Assembly (NCBI GenBank): GCA_905211505.1
Contig: CAJMAX010000043.1
Location: 1-6,815 of the forward strand
DNA: 6,815 nucleotides
Direction: 5' to 3'
From: an uncultured bacterium
GTDB lineage: Bacteria; Cyanobacteriota; Vampirovibrionia; Gastranaerophilales; Gastranaerophilaceae
How positions within the stretch are numbered: position 1 is the first letter of the stretch; each line of letters starts with the position of its first letter. Below are positions 4,419-6,815 of this stretch, piece after piece. Both the position numbers and the translations under genes were made by a program. Below the pieces are notes generated by a model. It was not told where the DNA came from, did no database searches, and saw nothing but the letters and a program-made list of their open reading frames with translations.

Positions 4419-5352
4419 GATGTACTTTAATAATACAGACAAAAGATACAACCAATTCAGTGCATATTTAAAGAATAAATTTGGAGCAAAAGTATATAAA
4501 ATTACTCTTGATGCAGGTTTTTCTTGCCCGAATAGGGATGGAACAATATCCACAGGCGGTTGTATTTTTTGTGATGATGGAGGGAGTTTTTCACAGGCTC
4601 ATTCAAACCTGTTATCAATAGAAGAACAGGTAAAAATCGGAGCTAAAACCCTTCATGACAGGTTTAAAGCTGAAAAATTTATGTCCTACTTTCAAGCATA
4701 CACTAATACTTACAAACCTGTTGATGAACTTGAAAAAATTTATAAATCAGCACTCACACATCCAGATATTGTGGGCCTGTCAATAGGAACAAGACCGGAC
4801 TGCGTAGAAGAAGAAAAACTAAATCTTATCTCGGATATAAGTAAAGATTATTACACTTGGATTGAATATGGATTGCAATCTATACATGACAAAACATTGC
4901 AAAAAATAAACCGTGGTCACGATTTTGATTGTTTCTTACAAGCATATGAAAAGACAAAAGAAAAAGGAATAAATGTTTGTGTTCATGTAATTTTTGGCCT
5001 ATGGGAAACCAGAGATGAAATATTACAAACTGCGCAAAAACTTGCAGATTTGAAAGTTGACGGTGTAAAAATTCACATGCTCTGCGCTTTACAAAACACA
5101 AAACTGGCAAGACTATATGAAAATAAAGAAATTGACTTTATGACGGAAGAGGAATATGTAAATTTAGTTTGCGATTTTTTAGAAATATTACCTCCAAAAA
5201 CAACAATCCACAGATTAGCTGGAAATGGATTAAAAAAGAATTTAATAGCACCCAGATGGCTTGGAGCAAAACTTGACTGCCTAAATAAAATTGATAGAGA
5301 ATTTATTAAAAGAAATTCATTTCAAGGTTTCAAAAACACTTTACAAACATAA
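4405..5352 (+). CDS. Radical SAM protein, TIGR01212 (YhcC/YtqA) family
   Basis: This is a full-length member (about 315 residues) of the TIGR01212 radical SAM family, typified by E. coli YhcC and Bacillus YtqA. The iron-sulfur cluster motif is C41-x11-C53-x2-C56 in FSCPNRDGTISTGGCIFC. Other family hallmarks are YFQAYTNTY, VGLSIGTRPDCV, EYGLQSIHDKTLQKINRGHDF, GVKIHMLCAL and the C-terminal IHRLAGNG...APRWLG. The enzymes cleave S-adenosylmethionine to start radical chemistry; the physiological reaction is, to my knowledge, not firmly established. Start choice: an upstream ATG at 4366 would overlap the zinc-ribbon gene by 53 bases and adds non-conserved residues. ATG 4405 (14-base overlap) and ATG 4420 (one base after the zinc-ribbon stop) both fit homologue length, and neither has a clear Shine-Dalgarno site. 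Translation is probably coupled to the upstream gene. Confidence 0.93.
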   Translation: MNKNKMYFNNTDKRYNQFSAYLKNKFGAKVYKITLDAGFSCPNRDGTISTGGCIFCDDGGSFSQAHSNLLSIEEQVKIGAKTLHDRFKAEKFMSYFQAYTNTYKPVDELEKIYKSALTHPDIVGLSIGTRPDCVEEEKLNLISDISKDYYTWIEYGLQSIHDKTLQKINRGHDFDCFLQAYEKTKEKGINVCVHVIFGLWETRDEILQTAQKLADLKVDGVKIHMLCALQNTKLARLYENKEIDFMTEEEYVNLVCDFLEILPPKTTIHRLAGNGLKKNLIAPRWLGAKLDCLNKIDREFIKRNSFQGFKNTLQT

Positions 5353-5412
5353 ATTAATGTGAAATAATATATATGTTTCATTGTAACATTTTGTTAATGG
5401 TAATTAAGTGTG

Positions 5413-5442
5413 TTAGCAAAAAATATTTTTCATCGGTATTAT
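5413..5442 (+). promoter_or_regulatory. Candidate promoter of the paired helical-protein genes
   Basis: TTAGCA (5413-5418) and TATTAT (5437-5442) are spaced by 18 bases, with an alternative -10, TATACT, at 5440-5445. Start near 5450 would give a leader of about 35 bases including GGAG at 5474-5477, 7 bases before the ATG at 5485. A short palindrome, TAACA-TTT-TGTTA, lies upstream at 5384-5396. AT-rich context makes the call tentative. Confidence 0.35.
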
Positions 5443-5484
5443 ACTAATGAAATTTATTTTAGATTTAGGTAGTGGAGAAAAAAT

Positions 5485-6171
5485 ATGTTAACAATTCAAC
5501 CAAGATTCACACAGCAAGCATCCAGAACAGTCCAATTTAGAGGAAATGAAGAATACCTTAATGAAGAAACTTACAACCAGAAAAAATCGTACTATCAAAG
5601 ACAAAAAGAAGGATTTGAAGAGATTTTGAACGATGAAAATGTTCCTGCAGGAATGAAAAAAGGAGCTAAAGTTTTTAAAATAGCTTCAGAAGGAATTCTT
5701 GAAGGCTGGGCTGTAACCTGGGCTGCGACTAAAGGCGGAAATATCCTAAAATCTTCATTTATAAAAGCTGCAAATTCTAAGTTTGCAAAATGGGCTGCAG
5801 AAATGCTTTCACCGGTAGGTAAAGGTTTAAAAACATCCGCTCAAAAACTTATGGAATCACTATCTAATAAAACGACTAACATTAAACAATCCAAATTTGT
5901 AAATAAACTTTTAGAAAACTTAAACAAAACTAAAGCAGGTCAGTTTGTTCTAAATGCTGCTAAAACTGTCGGCAAAGGATTAAAGACTGCACTTACTTTT
6001 GTAAAAAATCTTGGACAAAAAATTATAAGCCCATTAAAAGATTTAACATATGATAAAGTTGCAAAAGCAACAGCCCGAACTCTTGGAGTCGGCTCAGGAC
6101 TTGCTGGAGCATATAGCGCTGCCAGAACGCCAAACGATGACCAAATCTTAGATGAATTTGAACAGGCATAA
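5485..6171 (+). CDS. Lys/Ala-rich helical protein of unknown function (228 aa)
   Basis: I do not recognise this protein. GGAG at 5474-5477 supports the start. The N-terminus has TVQFRGNEEY (15-24), reminiscent of the short FRG/FGA motif seen also in the GNAT protein of this window. A charged segment (25-60) is followed by a long Ala/Lys/Gly/Leu-rich part that should be mostly amphipathic helix. Loosely repeated units occur: SKFAKWAAEML (98-108), SKFVNKLLENL (136-146) and GQFVLNAAKTV (152-162), and GKGLKT appears twice (112-117, 163-168). A small-residue stretch, LGVGSGLAGAYSAA (200-213), could be a short membrane-associating helix, and the end is acidic. There is no signal peptide. It is followed 27 bases later by another helical protein, and the two likely form an operon and act together. 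Confidence 0.85.
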   Translation: MLTIQPRFTQQASRTVQFRGNEEYLNEETYNQKKSYYQRQKEGFEEILNDENVPAGMKKGAKVFKIASEGILEGWAVTWAATKGGNILKSSFIKAANSKFAKWAAEMLSPVGKGLKTSAQKLMESLSNKTTNIKQSKFVNKLLENLNKTKAGQFVLNAAKTVGKGLKTALTFVKNLGQKIISPLKDLTYDKVAKATARTLGVGSGLAGAYSAARTPNDDQILDEFEQA

Positions 6172-6198
6172 AAACTGATTTTAGTTGAGGACAAGATA

Positions 6199-6717
6199 AT
6201 GACACAAATAAGTGCAATAAATAACTTCAAAACTAACCACCTGACTCCCCTGACGAACGATCCGCAGAAAAAAGAAAATACAGAAAAAGCTGCGACTGTA
6301 GTTGGGAGTACCGGCTTTGTCGCGACTGCAACAAAATATGCAAGCAAAAGAGGCTTAAGAGGTCAATCCGGAGAAAAAATTATTCAAGCAGGTGAAAAAA
6401 CTCTTCAAACAATGATGGAAAGTGTTCAAGAATCCAGCAGAATTGCCGGTAAAGGTATGAAAGAAGCAACAGGATTTTTTGCAAAATTTAAAAAGGATGC
6501 AAGCATTTTCACAGAAGACTTTATGCGATTTGCCGGTAAATTAAAGAATAATAAAATAATTGAACCAATTATAAATAGTCCAATTACTAAAAAAGCTGCA
6601 GGCGCATTTGGCGGAGTTATGGCATTCTTTGTACTGGTTACAGGGGTAAGTAAAGCTGCAGAAAACGGTTCTCTTGCTATTAATGATTTAAAACATAAAT
6701 ATTATGAAATGAAATAA
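6199..6717 (+). CDS. Helical protein with one hydrophobic segment (172 aa)
   Basis: I do not recognise this protein. TGAGGA at 6186-6191, 7 bases before the ATG, supports the start. The N-terminal 30 residues are polar and likely disordered; 31-45 is rich in small hydrophobic residues; about 55-125 looks like charged amphipathic helix with AGKGMKEATGFFAKFKKD (83-100); and AAGAFGGVMAFFVLVTGV (133-150) is the only strongly hydrophobic stretch, a plausible membrane helix, followed by a short charged tail ending KYYEMK. Its composition resembles the upstream protein, suggesting related roles or divergent duplication, but clear alignment is not visible by eye. It is the last gene of the pair and is followed by a terminator 29 bases after the stop. 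Confidence 0.85.
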   Translation: MTQISAINNFKTNHLTPLTNDPQKKENTEKAATVVGSTGFVATATKYASKRGLRGQSGEKIIQAGEKTLQTMMESVQESSRIAGKGMKEATGFFAKFKKDASIFTEDFMRFAGKLKNNKIIEPIINSPITKKAAGAFGGVMAFFVLVTGVSKAAENGSLAINDLKHKYYEMK

Positions 6718-6746
6718 TATCAATCATTTTTAATTGAGAAAATATA

Positions 6747-6783
6747 AAAATCGTGCTAAACTTATTATGTTATGCACGATTTT
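6747..6783 (+). terminator. Rho-independent terminator after the helical-protein pair
   Basis: AAAATCGTGC (6747-6756) and GCACGATTTT (6774-6783) form a perfect 10-bp stem around a 17-base AT-rich loop, with the T-run inside the right arm followed by CTAAT. The A-run on the left would let it work on the minus strand as well, should a gene converge from beyond the window. The remaining bases to 6815 hold nothing recognisable. Confidence 0.8.
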
Positions 6784-6815
6784 CTAATAAAAAAAATAGT
6801 CAATTCAGATATAGA

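Noticed and set aside
5353..5396. Terminator after the radical SAM gene
   Set aside because: Only 5-bp imperfect pairings (TGAAA/TTTCA, TAACA/TGTTA) are visible, too weak in AT-rich DNA to support a terminator.
5486..5493. TGTTAACA palindrome over the start codon of the 228-aa gene
   Set aside because: It is an 8-base perfect palindrome without spacer or extended arms, expected often by chance, and cannot form a hairpin.
5940..6347. 135-codon minus-strand frame across the helical-protein pair
   Set aside because: It is antisense to two better supported genes with good ribosome binding sites, and its Val/Phe/Ala-rich product mirrors Lys/Ala codons on the other strand.

Overview
The window is AT-rich and bacterial, with compact genes, Shine-Dalgarno sites and a normal genetic code. 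My best guess is an uncultured gut relative of the Cyanobacteria (Vampirovibrionia/Melainabacteria, order Gastranaerophilales). Three things suggest this: the Obg protein begins MQFID as cyanobacterial Obg proteins do; two unrelated proteins carry a short SFGAK or QFRG motif near the N-terminus, a style I associate with that lineage; and several helical small proteins match no family I know. The assignment comes from memory and is moderate in confidence.

Layout. Bases 32-1288 encode a large low-complexity protein (Gly/Met-rich stretch, seven STPGx repeats, C-terminal small domains) ending at a near-perfect terminator (1291-1320). A 54-residue ORF follows (1418-1582), whose ribosome binding site and start codon lie in one arm of a long AU-rich hairpin. 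Next is a compact cassette (1608-2047): a DUF559 (Vsr-like) endonuclease gene with an extended -10 promoter almost touching its start codon, bracketed by inverted GC-rich hairpin repeats. A third solitary copy of the repeat lies at 2098-2142. The housekeeping GTPase gene obgE (2229-3512) converges on a minus-strand GNAT acetyltransferase (3521-4084).

A divergent intergenic region (4085-4244) carries a good promoter for a two-gene unit: a 57-residue zinc-ribbon protein (4245-4418) overlapping a TIGR01212/YhcC-type radical SAM protein (4405-5352). A further promoter region then leads to a second two-gene unit of unrecognised Lys/Ala-rich helical proteins (5485-6171 and 6199-6717), which ends in a terminator (6747-6783).

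The genes do not form one pathway. Obg (ribosome assembly) and the radical SAM enzyme (possibly RNA-related) are core genes. The DUF559 cassette looks like an insertion between core genes that broke nothing visible. The most interesting items are the symmetric repeat-gene-repeat DUF559 cassette with a probably leaderless mRNA, and the start-codon hairpin of the 54-residue ORF. The paired helical proteins and the repeat-rich first protein are unexplained accessory features. No tRNA, rRNA, CRISPR array or transposase was seen.
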